A stretch of 22,800 nt of DNA from CAZHDI01 sp964531285 (GTDB lineage Bacteria > Pseudomonadota > Alphaproteobacteria > JAJFIK01): assembly GCA_964531285.1 (NCBI GenBank), contig CAZHDI010000050.1, positions 1 through 22,800 of the forward strand, read 5' to 3'. Positions within the stretch are counted from its first letter, which is position 1, and each line of letters starts with the position of its first letter. Both the position numbers and the translations under genes were made by a program. The notes beneath the pieces are model-generated. The model was given only the letters and a program-made list of their open reading frames with translations. It was not told the DNA's origin and did no database searches. Of this stretch, positions 1 through 7,017 are shown one piece after another.

Positions 1-24
1 GCCCTCGCCCGCGCCGTGGCGTGA
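1..24 (+). CDS. possible C-terminal end of an upstream gene
   Basis: The first 24 bases read in frame 1 as ALARAVA followed by a TGA stop at 22-24, with G or C in almost every third position, as in the real genes here. If real, this is the tail of a plus-strand gene converging on the monooxygenase at 212-1663, and the REP-like palindromes that follow would sit between two convergent genes. Seven codons cannot prove it, and no function can be given. Confidence 0.25.
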   Translation, partial: ALARAVA

Positions 25-72
25 CCTCTTCCGGGGCCGGCCGCGCGCTCAAGGCCGAAACCCATCTCTACA

Positions 73-102
73 CGTCATTCCCGCGCAAGCGGGAAACCAG
101 GG
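73..102 (+). repeat. REP-like intergenic palindrome, copy 1
   Basis: A perfect hairpin with arms TTCCCGC (78-84) and GCGGGAA (89-95) closed by a GCAA tetraloop. It is preceded by CGTCAT and followed by CCAGGG. This sequence style (CGTCATTCCCGC, loop, GCGGGAA) is a familiar dispersed intergenic repeat in proteobacterial genomes. It forms a pair with the inverted element at 144-184. Confidence 0.7.
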
Positions 103-143
103 CCACAAGGCGGTGATCCCATTAAAACCACCGACATCGCCGC

Positions 144-184
144 CCCTGGATGCCGGATCGGCGCTGCGCTTGTCCGGCATGACG
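144..184 (-). repeat. REP-like intergenic palindrome, copy 2, inverted
   Basis: Arms ATGCCGGA (150-157) and TCCGGCAT (173-180) enclose a 15-base loop. Read on the minus strand it begins CGTCAT and ends CCAGGG, the same flanks as the element at 73-102, but the arm sequence differs. The two elements lie in opposite orientation 42 bases apart, an arrangement like a bacterial interspersed mosaic element. It lies just past the 3' end of the monooxygenase gene, so it may also stabilise or terminate that transcript; no U-tract is present. Confidence 0.6.
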
Positions 185-211
185 GTGTCATTTTATCCAA
201 GGACGGAGAGA

Positions 212-1663
212 TCAGGCGTAGGTCATCGCACCGTCTTCGAGCTTGCCATAGCGCAACAGGAAAATATCGTAGAGATAATTCTGCCGCAGTTGCCAGGGCT
301 CCTTGGTACCCTGTTTGGGCATAACGTCGAGACCGCGCAGCACATAGCCGGATGAAAAGTCCAGCATGCTCTCCGGTTCCACCTCCGGATCGGTGATGCG
401 CGGTGTGGCGCTCCGGAAGCCCTTTTTGTCCATGTAATTCAGCAGGCGGCAGACATATTCCGCCGTCAGATCGGCCTTCAACGTCCAGGAGGCGGCGACA
501 TAACCGAAGGTCCAGGCCAGGTTCGGAATATCGGAGAACATGGCGCCGCGATATTGCAGCGACCGCGCCGGGTTGACCTTCTCGCCATCGATCACGAAGG
601 GCATATCGCTCATCAACTGGAGTTTCAGGCCGGTCGCGGCGACGATCATGTCCGCCTCCAGCGTTTCGCCGGTGCGGGTCTGGACTCCGGTCTCCGTAAA
701 GGTCTGGATGTGGTCGGTGACGACGCTGGCCCGTCCGTCGCGGATGACCTCGAAGAAATCGCCGTCCGGGGTCAGGCAGACCCGTTGATCCCAGACATTG
801 TAGGTCGGCGTGAAATGTTTCTCCACGTCATAATCCGGACCGAGTTGCTCGCGCACGCCGTTGAGGATGAACGCCTTCACGCCGTCGGGATTCTTCCGGC
901 TCCGGTTGAAGAAGTAAACGCTGAACAGAATATAGATCCAGCGGATGATCGCGAAGGCCATCCGCTCAGGCAGCGTGGTGCGGATGAATTTGACCAGCGG
1001 GCTTTCCTGGGGCCGGGCCACCACATAGGACGGCGAGCGCTGGAGCATGGTGACATGCTCCGCCTTTTGAGCCAACGCCGGCACCAGGGTCACGGCAGTC
1101 GCGCCGCTGCCGATCACGACGATCCGCTTGCCCTCATAGGCGATATCCGGTGTCCATTTCTGGGCGTGGATCAACTGTCCCTTGAAGCGCTCCGCCCCCG
1201 GAAACTCCGGCATATACCCTTCGGCGTAGTTGTAGTAGCCGGTGCACATGAACAGGAATTGGCAGGTCATCCGGACGATCTCGCCGGTGTCCTCATTGCG
1301 GATATCGACGGTCCACAACGCGTCTTGCGACGACCAGGAGGCATGCACCGCCCGGCGGCGGAAGCGGATCTTCCGGTCGATCCCGTATTCCTCGACGGTC
1401 TCGGTCAGATACTCGACAATGGAGGCGCCCTCGGCGATCGACTTCTCGCTCACCCACGGCCGGAAGGCATAGCCGAAGGTGTACATGTCCGAGTCAGAGC
1501 GGATGCCGGGATACTGAAACAGATCCCAGGTGCCGCCGATGGAGTCCCGCGCCTCGATGATCAGGAAGGTCTTTTTGGGCGATTGCTTCTGGAGATGATA
1601 CGCCGCGCCGATGCCGGAAATGCCGGCGCCGACGATCAGAACATCGACATGGTCAAGAGCCAT
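212..1663 (-). CDS. flavin-containing Baeyer-Villiger-type monooxygenase, EthA-like
   Basis: Class B flavoprotein monooxygenase, 483 residues. It would use FAD, NADPH and O2 to insert oxygen into a ketone, or to oxidise a soft heteroatom. The FAD-binding GAGISG lies at residues 12-17 and the NADP-binding GSGATA at 185-190. The Baeyer-Villiger fingerprint FxGxxxHxxxW is at 160-170, followed by Thr171 where Pro or Asp is usual. The stretch around residues 178-212 (GKRIVVIGSGATAVTLVPAL and the QRSPSYVV segment) strongly resembles mycobacterial EthA. The ATG at 1663 was chosen because GGGGAGG lies 8 bases upstream; an open extension to 1744 lacks such a site. It is last in a minus-strand row, 107 bases after the CoA-transferase, and may also have its own promoter. 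The family is secure; the substrate is unknown. Confidence 0.93.
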   Translation of the reverse strand: MALDHVDVLIVGAGISGIGAAYHLQKQSPKKTFLIIEARDSIGGTWDLFQYPGIRSDSDMYTFGYAFRPWVSEKSIAEGASIVEYLTETVEEYGIDRKIRFRRRAVHASWSSQDALWTVDIRNEDTGEIVRMTCQFLFMCTGYYNYAEGYMPEFPGAERFKGQLIHAQKWTPDIAYEGKRIVVIGSGATAVTLVPALAQKAEHVTMLQRSPSYVVARPQESPLVKFIRTTLPERMAFAIIRWIYILFSVYFFNRSRKNPDGVKAFILNGVREQLGPDYDVEKHFTPTYNVWDQRVCLTPDGDFFEVIRDGRASVVTDHIQTFTETGVQTRTGETLEADMIVAATGLKLQLMSDMPFVIDGEKVNPARSLQYRGAMFSDIPNLAWTFGYVAASWTLKADLTAEYVCRLLNYMDKKGFRSATPRITDPEVEPESMLDFSSGYVLRGLDVMPKQGTKEPWQLRQNYLYDIFLLRYGKLEDGAMTYA

Positions 1664-1709
1664 GGGCCTCGCCTCCCCTTTACGATCCGCTTGTCTCGTT
1701 TCATGACAG

Positions 1710-1739
1710 AGTATCACCGGAGGGCACGGGCGCATGCAA
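1710..1739 (-). promoter_or_regulatory. candidate sigma70-type promoter of the monooxygenase
   Basis: On the minus strand TTGCAT (1739-1734) and GATACT (1715-1710) are separated by 18 bases, about 45 bases upstream of the ATG at 1663. The -10 element matches four of six consensus bases and the -35 element only three. The 107-base gap to the CoA-transferase would allow independent transcription. Confidence 0.35.
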
Positions 1740-1770
1740 GGCACCGATGCGCGCAGGTCGGCCCGCCCGC

Positions 1771-3090
1771 TCAGATCAGCCGGGCGGCCCGGGCGGCGGC
1801 GGTCAGTTCGTCCCGAAACGCCGGATGCGCGATCCCGATCAGCGCCCGCGCCCGTTCCGCGGCTCCCAGGCCCTTCAGGCGCGCCGCGCCATATTCGGTG
1901 ACAACCGTATCGGTATCGTTGCGCGGCGTGGTCACCGGGCCGTCGAGCCGGGGAACAATGCGGGACAGGCTGCCATCCTTCGCGGTCGACTGACAGGCGA
2001 TGATCGACCGCCCGCCCTTCGAGGCCGTCGCCCCGCGTACAAAGTCGAGTTGGCCGCCCGAGCCGCTGTATTGCCGGCCGAGCATGTGTTCGGAGTTGCA
2101 GGCACCGGTCAGGTCCACCTGGAGCGTGGCATTGATCGACACCACGCCGTCATTCTTGGCGATATGGCGCGGATCATTCACCACATGCACCGGATGGCTC
2201 GTCACCGAGGGGTTGTCGTCGATGAGGTCGTAGAGACGCCGGTCCCCCAGCGCGAAGGTGAACACGGTCCGGTTGGGATGGGTCGTCTTGCGCCGGTTGG
2301 TGACCGCGCCGGACTCGATCAGCGAGGCCAGGCCCGGCGACAGCAGTTCGGTGTGGATCCCGAGATCGCGCCGGTCGGTCAGGAATGCGCAGATCGCGTT
2401 CGGCAGACCGCCGATGCCCATTTGCAGACACGCGCCATCCGGGATCATCTGCGCGATGATGCGCCCGATGGCCTCGTCGGCCGGAGTCAGGGCACGCGCC
2501 TCGATTTCGAAGAGCGGTGCCTCGTGCTCGACGATGGCATCGACTTCCGAGACATGGATGAGCGAGTCGCCGAACACGCGCGGCAGGTTCGGGTTGACTT
2601 CGACGATCAGGCGCCTGGCGGCGCGGGCGGCGGTGCTGGCGTAATCGTTATTGGCACCCAGGGTGAACCAGCCATGCCGGTCCATGGGCGAGACCGTGGT
2701 GATGAAGGTATCGAGGCCGACCTCCTCACTGAGAAGTCTCGACGCTTCGCTGAAGGCTACCGGGACAACATCCACGACCTTGCGCCCATCGGCATCGCCG
2801 CGCTTCATCAGCTCGCGCTCGACCGGGCCGAGAAACATGCAGCGCGGACGGATCTGGTCCATCAGCTCATAGCGCAGCACCGTCTCGCCCGCATGGGGCA
2901 GCGAGTGGAAATACCACAGATGGATGCCGTCGAGCGTGCCCGCCTCCAGGCGCGCCGCGATGGCCGCCAAAAGCGCGGGCGGTTCGCCCAGAGCCATCCC
3001 CATCGAAAGGTCTATTCCGGACGATAACAAGCTGGCGGCCTCCCCGGCCGTCATGCGTTTGGCGGCATAGTCGGCGGCAAAGGCGGTCAT
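1771..3090 (-). CDS. acetyl-CoA hydrolase/transferase family, 4-hydroxybutyrate CoA-transferase type
   Basis: A 439-residue CoA-transferase of the class I fold, the usual length for this family. It would move CoA from acetyl-CoA or another acyl-CoA to a carboxylic acid, forming a glutamyl-CoA thioester on the way. The diagnostic GIGGLPNA motif is at residues 225-232, and the likely catalytic Glu248 lies in HTELLSPG. The C-terminal TEYGAARLKG (398-407) is typical of the family. Start: the ATG at 3088-3090 with GAGGA about 6 bases upstream. It lies between the MFS transporter and the monooxygenase, so a hydroxy acid or other product of that block is a reasonable substrate. A succinate- or acetate-CoA-transferase role cannot be excluded by sequence alone. 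Confidence 0.92.
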   Translation of the reverse strand: MTAFAADYAAKRMTAGEAASLLSSGIDLSMGMALGEPPALLAAIAARLEAGTLDGIHLWYFHSLPHAGETVLRYELMDQIRPRCMFLGPVERELMKRGDADGRKVVDVVPVAFSEASRLLSEEVGLDTFITTVSPMDRHGWFTLGANNDYASTAARAARRLIVEVNPNLPRVFGDSLIHVSEVDAIVEHEAPLFEIEARALTPADEAIGRIIAQMIPDGACLQMGIGGLPNAICAFLTDRRDLGIHTELLSPGLASLIESGAVTNRRKTTHPNRTVFTFALGDRRLYDLIDDNPSVTSHPVHVVNDPRHIAKNDGVVSINATLQVDLTGACNSEHMLGRQYSGSGGQLDFVRGATASKGGRSIIACQSTAKDGSLSRIVPRLDGPVTTPRNDTDTVVTEYGAARLKGLGAAERARALIGIAHPAFRDELTAAARAARLI

Positions 3091-3140
3091 GAGTGATCCT
3101 CGCGGCTTTATCGCTCCCGGCCCTGACGGTTCCGCGCCTG

Positions 3141-3149
3141 CCTATAGCA
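3141..3149 (-). promoter_or_regulatory. candidate extended -10 promoter of the CoA-transferase
   Basis: The minus strand reads TGC then TATAGG, an extended -10 pattern (TGnTATAnn), about 50 bases upstream of the CoA-transferase ATG. It lies in the 110-base gap after the MFS gene. No convincing -35 hexamer is present, which is tolerated for extended -10 promoters. Confidence 0.35.
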
Positions 3150-3200
3150 CAGATGGGCGGACAGTGCGCTGAAGATCGGCCGGGCCGGATGCGCAGATCC

Positions 3201-4496
3201 TCACCGGAAGCGGGGCTCCTTGACCGCGACGAGGAGCACGGCCAGAGCGAGACCGAGCGCGGCAATCGAGATCAGGAACACCGGGATCAGCCCAAAGACC
3301 GCGGCAATGACACCGCCAATGATCGGCCCGATGGTCGCCATCGTGGTTTCCGCGGTCGTCGAGAGGGCCAGACGCATGGGGATATCGTCGCGATTGCCGA
3401 ACTCCAGGACTAGCGTGGTGACACTCATCAGGTAAGCCGACAGGGCCGAACCAAGCCCGAAAAAAACGAGCATGAACTGCCATTGGGTGGTCGCCGCCAT
3501 GATGAAACACAAGGACATCAGCCACAGCACGACCGCGACAATCAGAATGATCCGGAAACCGTATTTATCGCCGACGGTGCCCCAAATCAGATTGGTCACG
3601 GTGTCGGCGCCCAGAAAGGCCAGGGTCAACAGGCCGAGCGTGGCGCCGTCCACCTCCATCTGCCGGCCCGCATAGATGATGCAAAACGGCATGGCGATCC
3701 GGCCCGCCGTGGTCAGCACCTGGGCAATCAGGAAATTGCGGTAATCCAGGTCGGCAATGAGATCGGGAAACTCCCGCAGGCGCTCGGTCACCTTCATCTG
3801 CTGGCGGACGGTCGGCGATTCCGGCTCCCGCAACAGCCAGTAGAGGATCGACAGGCCGGCGCTCGTGAGGATGAAACTCACCATGAAGGTGGTCGCATAG
3901 CCGTTGCCGAAGACATTGGCATCGATGAGCGTCGTGCCCGCCCAGAGCGACAGCACCGCCGCGATACCGCCTCCGACGAGATTGCGCAGGGCCTGGAGCC
4001 GCCCGCGCCGGGCGACCGGGATCACCTTGGCCAGCAGCATCTGGAAGGCGACCCGCTGCGAGCCGGTAAAAAATCCGAGCAGAAACAGAAAGGCGAGCGT
4101 CGCGACCACCAGCGGCATGCCGGTCAGGACCCAGCCCGCGACGGCGAGGCCCAGCATCTGCGCTCTCATCAGCGTACCGATGGTCAAGGCGACCGGCATG
4201 ACAAGCCGGCGATGTTCGATCTGGGTCGCGCCGATCACCGGCGAGAGAACCGCGCCGGCTTGCATGAGGGATTGCCCCAGACCGACCATGAAGGGCGAGC
4301 CTGTGAGCATATAGAGATAGGCGGGCACGAAGGTCGGCGCGAAGATGAGCCGGAAGCCGGTCATGCCCAGCATGCCATGGGCAAAATGGGCGATGAAGTT
4401 GCGTTTCAGATTGGCGTGGACGAAGCGGTCATAGGCGCGTTCGCGCTCCGCCCCGTCCTCGCCGCCGGGTGTTTCCGTCTCCGGGTCGAGGCTCAA
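3201..4496 (-). CDS. MFS transporter, TTG start coupled to upstream gene
   Basis: Integral membrane protein of 431 residues with about twelve hydrophobic segments in two halves and a hydrophilic middle loop, as in the major facilitator superfamily. The loop near residue 160 (PVARRGRLQALRN) and the conserved GDKYGFR stretch in the second half fit the family. No ATG precedes the first membrane segment unless the frame is extended back to 4547 inside the upstream coding region. A TTG at 4496-4494 overlaps the acyl-CoA dehydrogenase stop as TTGA, which suggests coupled translation; no good Shine-Dalgarno sequence is seen, in keeping with coupling. The location suggests import of the substrate, or export of an intermediate, of the catabolic block. 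Substrate and direction are unknown. Confidence 0.85.
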   Translation of the reverse strand: MSLDPETETPGGEDGAERERAYDRFVHANLKRNFIAHFAHGMLGMTGFRLIFAPTFVPAYLYMLTGSPFMVGLGQSLMQAGAVLSPVIGATQIEHRRLVMPVALTIGTLMRAQMLGLAVAGWVLTGMPLVVATLAFLFLLGFFTGSQRVAFQMLLAKVIPVARRGRLQALRNLVGGGIAAVLSLWAGTTLIDANVFGNGYATTFMVSFILTSAGLSILYWLLREPESPTVRQQMKVTERLREFPDLIADLDYRNFLIAQVLTTAGRIAMPFCIIYAGRQMEVDGATLGLLTLAFLGADTVTNLIWGTVGDKYGFRIILIVAVVLWLMSLCFIMAATTQWQFMLVFFGLGSALSAYLMSVTTLVLEFGNRDDIPMRLALSTTAETTMATIGPIIGGVIAAVFGLIPVFLISIAALGLALAVLLVAVKEPRFR

Positions 4497-5578
4497 AACC
4501 CGTTCAGCTGAGCAAAGCGCTCGCGATGGAACGCCGCATTGCCCCATTGCGCCTCCAGGATCCGCGCCCGCTTGATATAAAACCCGGCATCGTAATCATC
4601 GGTCATGCCGATCCCGCCATGGAGCTGGATCATCTCGCGGCTGACCAAATGCAGAGTCTCGTTCGCCGTCGCCTTGGTCACACTGGCGAGGATGGCCAGA
4701 TCCTCGCGCCCCTCATCGATCCCATCGAGCGCGGCCTCGACCGCCGAGCGCAGCAATTCGATCTCGGTAAAGAGTTTCGCGCAGCGGTGCTGGAGGGCCT
4801 GGAAGGACGACAAGAGCTGACCGAACTGGGTGCGGGTCTTGAGGTAGTCCAGCGTGGTCGCAAAGGCCTGAACCGAAATGCCCAGCATTTCGGCGCTGGT
4901 CAGGATACGGGCGTAATCGAGCACCCGGTCCAGAAGATCGTCGCCGCCGCCCTCCAAACGCGCCGCGCCGTTGAGCGCCACCTTGTCAAAGGTCACTTCG
5001 GCATGGCTGCGGGCATCGGCCATTTTGCGCCGCGACCGGGTGATGCCGGCCGCATTGCCGGGCACCAGATAAAGACCGTCAGTGGCGGCCACGACGAACA
5101 GACCCGCACTGTCGCCCTCGGGCACGAATTTCTTGGTGCCGGACAGGGTGCCGCCGGACACGGAGGTTTCGATCGCGCTCGGGTCATGGCGCGGAGCCTC
5201 GTCGATAGCCAGGGTCGCGACCACCTCGCCGCTCGCGATGCGCGGCAGCCATTCGGCCTTCTGCGCTTCGCTGCCGCCCAGCATGATGGCCGCCGCCGCA
5301 CTGGCCGAGGCACCGAGCGGATGGGCCACCAGTGTCCGGCCCAATTCTTCGAGCACGAGGCCGAGACTCAGATATCCGAAATCGGACCCGCCCTGTGCCT
5401 CGGGTATGATGATCCCGGCCCAGCCCATCTCGGCCATTTCGCGATAAAGCGCGGGATCGTAGCCCTCGGGCGGGCTTGCGTTGCGCACCGCGCGGAACGC
5501 GCTCACCGGCGCTTTGTCGTTCACCCATTCATGCGCCATATTGCGCAGCATGGTCTGTTCTTCATTGAGCACTGCCAT
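4493..5578 (-). CDS. acyl-CoA dehydrogenase, small subunit of a probable heteromeric enzyme
   Basis: Acyl-CoA dehydrogenase fold, 361 residues, shorter than the usual 380-400. FAD-binding features such as RTQFG (249-253) and QLHGGIGMTDDYD (318-330) are present. My alignment finds no catalytic Glu: the residue at the medium-chain-dehydrogenase site is Trp345, and the site used by isovaleryl-CoA dehydrogenase is Ala223 in the segment DYARIL. This fits the non-catalytic partner of alpha2-beta2 dehydrogenases such as mycobacterial FadE28-FadE29. The large partner starts upstream at 6828 and ends 35 bases before this ATG; a GGAG lies 9 bases ahead of the start. Phosphate elimination rather than dehydrogenation is an alternative role, given the nearby kinase gene. 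Family sure, pairing inferred. Confidence 0.9.
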   Translation of the reverse strand: MAVLNEEQTMLRNMAHEWVNDKAPVSAFRAVRNASPPEGYDPALYREMAEMGWAGIIIPEAQGGSDFGYLSLGLVLEELGRTLVAHPLGASASAAAAIMLGGSEAQKAEWLPRIASGEVVATLAIDEAPRHDPSAIETSVSGGTLSGTKKFVPEGDSAGLFVVAATDGLYLVPGNAAGITRSRRKMADARSHAEVTFDKVALNGAARLEGGGDDLLDRVLDYARILTSAEMLGISVQAFATTLDYLKTRTQFGQLLSSFQALQHRCAKLFTEIELLRSAVEAALDGIDEGREDLAILASVTKATANETLHLVSREMIQLHGGIGMTDDYDAGFYIKRARILEAQWGNAAFHRERFAQLNGF

Positions 5579-5613
5579 GGTCTTGCTCCGTCCCTGAAAT
5601 CACATTGATCGCG

Positions 5614-6828
5614 TCACTGATGATCGAGCATCCCGAGGATACGCTTGGCGATCACATTGTTCTGAATTTCGGTGGTTCCGCCGAAGATCGACACGGCCTT
5701 GCCCCACAGCCAACCCCTGGTGGTGCCCAGTTCGTACTGGTGGAAGCCCTCGCCTTCCCAGCCCAGGCCCTGCATGCCCATGATCTCGATGGCCAATTCG
5801 GCCCGGTCCTGGGTCTGCTTGGCGCCGACATTTTTGAGGATCGAAGCGGTCACCGACGGGCCGGCCTTGGACTCGCGCGCCACGCGCCGGGCTGTCATCC
5901 CGAAGACCTGGCTTTCCATCTCGAAGCGGACGATCCGCATGCGCAGATCGCTGTCCGCAAGACGGCCGTCCGCATCGGTGCCGACATATTGCTTGGCCAT
6001 TTCGGCAAGGCCGCTGCCAGTGCTCGCGGCGGACGAGCGCCGGCCGCCGCCACCGCCGCCGCCGCCGCCCGACAGACCCGAGCGCTCATGCTCCAGGAGG
6101 CGCTTGCCGATGGTCCAGCCGCCATTGAGCGGTCCGACGAGGTTTTCCTTGGGCACCTCGACATCCGTGAAGAAGGTCTCGCAGAACGGCGAGGAGCCCG
6201 AAATCATGTCAATGGGGCGCACTTCCACACCGGGGGAGCGCATATCGATCAGCAGGAAGCTGATGCCTTCATGCTTGCGGGTCCGGTCCGTGCGCACCAG
6301 GGCAAAGCACCAATCCGCCCACTGACCGCCCGAGGTCCAGGTCTTCTGGCCATTGACCAGGAAGTAATCGCCCTTGTCCTCAGCGAAGGTCTGGAGGCTG
6401 GCGAGATCCGAGCCCGCGCCGGGTTCGGAATAGCCCTGGCACCAGCGCAGTTCGCCGCGGCAGATCGGCGGGATGTGGCGGTGTTTCTGCTCCTCATTGC
6501 CATATTCCAGCAAGGTGGGCGCGAACATCATGACGCCCAGGCCACCGATCGGGTTCCAGGCACCGATAGTGGCCATCTCTTCGGCCAGGATCGCGGCCTC
6601 GGCCTTGCTCAGACCGCCGCCGCCATACTCTTTCGGCCAGGTCGGCGTGCCCCAGCCCTTCTCGCCCATGGCAATCCGCCAGGCTTCGGCCTCCGGATCG
6701 GGCGTGCCGCCGCCCTCGACAATGGCCAGCACATTCTGCTTGCCGACCAGAGATTTGGGGAAATTGGCGGTCAGCCAGGCGCGCGCCTCGGCGCGGAAGG
6801 CTTCGAGATCGGGCGTGGGATCGGCCAT
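5614..6828 (-). CDS. acyl-CoA dehydrogenase, large probably catalytic subunit
   Basis: Acyl-CoA dehydrogenase of 404 residues. It would oxidise an acyl-CoA to the 2-enoyl-CoA using FAD. The flavin and substrate loops are clear: YSEPGAGSDLAS (133-144), WTSGGQWADW (164-173) and IFGGTTEIQ (381-389). The medium-chain-type catalytic position is Gly383, so the base is more likely Glu248 in LLEHERSGLS, the isovaleryl-CoA dehydrogenase position. Directly after it come nine consecutive glycines (254-262) and a Ser/Ala-rich stretch, an unusual low-complexity insertion. Start: the ATG at 6828 with AAGGAG 6 bases upstream rather than the longer frame to 6879. It is followed after 35 bases by the small subunit. 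Steroid side-chain, branched-chain or hydroxyacyl substrates are all possible. Confidence 0.93.
   Translation of the reverse strand: MADPTPDLEAFRAEARAWLTANFPKSLVGKQNVLAIVEGGGTPDPEAEAWRIAMGEKGWGTPTWPKEYGGGGLSKAEAAILAEEMATIGAWNPIGGLGVMMFAPTLLEYGNEEQKHRHIPPICRGELRWCQGYSEPGAGSDLASLQTFAEDKGDYFLVNGQKTWTSGGQWADWCFALVRTDRTRKHEGISFLLIDMRSPGVEVRPIDMISGSSPFCETFFTDVEVPKENLVGPLNGGWTIGKRLLEHERSGLSGGGGGGGGGRRSSAASTGSGLAEMAKQYVGTDADGRLADSDLRMRIVRFEMESQVFGMTARRVARESKAGPSVTASILKNVGAKQTQDRAELAIEIMGMQGLGWEGEGFHQYELGTTRGWLWGKAVSIFGGTTEIQNNVIAKRILGMLDHQ
6043..6069 (-). repeat. GGC codon run encoding nine glycines
   Basis: Nine Gly codons in a row, eight GGC and one GGT (the acc at 6052-6054 on the plus strand), inside the large acyl-CoA dehydrogenase next to its likely catalytic Glu248. 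A triplet run of this type can gain or lose units by slippage without breaking the frame. Confidence 0.9.
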
Positions 6829-6962
6829 GGCGGTCTCCTTCGGTCCGTTGATCGTTGGGGGGCAAGCCGCGCGGATCAATGCCGTCTCGCCCCAAACCGG
6901 GCGGGCCTGCTCGCTCTTTACTCGTCAGCATAAGCCGGTTGGACGCGCGGGCCCAGAGCGGA

Positions 6963-6991
6963 AAGGACACAATTGACGCGTTGAGTGTCAA
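6963..6991 (-). promoter_or_regulatory. consensus -35 with inverted repeat upstream of the dehydrogenase pair
   Basis: The minus strand carries a perfect TTGACA (6991-6986) in the 189-base gap between the thioesterase and the large dehydrogenase. The box lies in the inverted repeat TTGAC-N9-GTCAA (6973-6991). The -10 positions 16-18 bases downstream (GTCCTT region) are weak, so this may be an activator-dependent promoter or a regulator operator. It suggests that the dehydrogenase pair and MFS gene can be transcribed separately from the thioesterase. Confidence 0.35.
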
Positions 6992-7017
6992 AAAAATGCG
7001 TGCGACCGTTTGCAGCG

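Noticed and set aside
554..6933. Chain of long plus-strand frames (554-1993, 1747-3027, 3483-4511, 4469-5608, 5605-6933)
   Set aside because: All are antisense to recognised enzymes, Arg/Gly/His-rich and without motifs.
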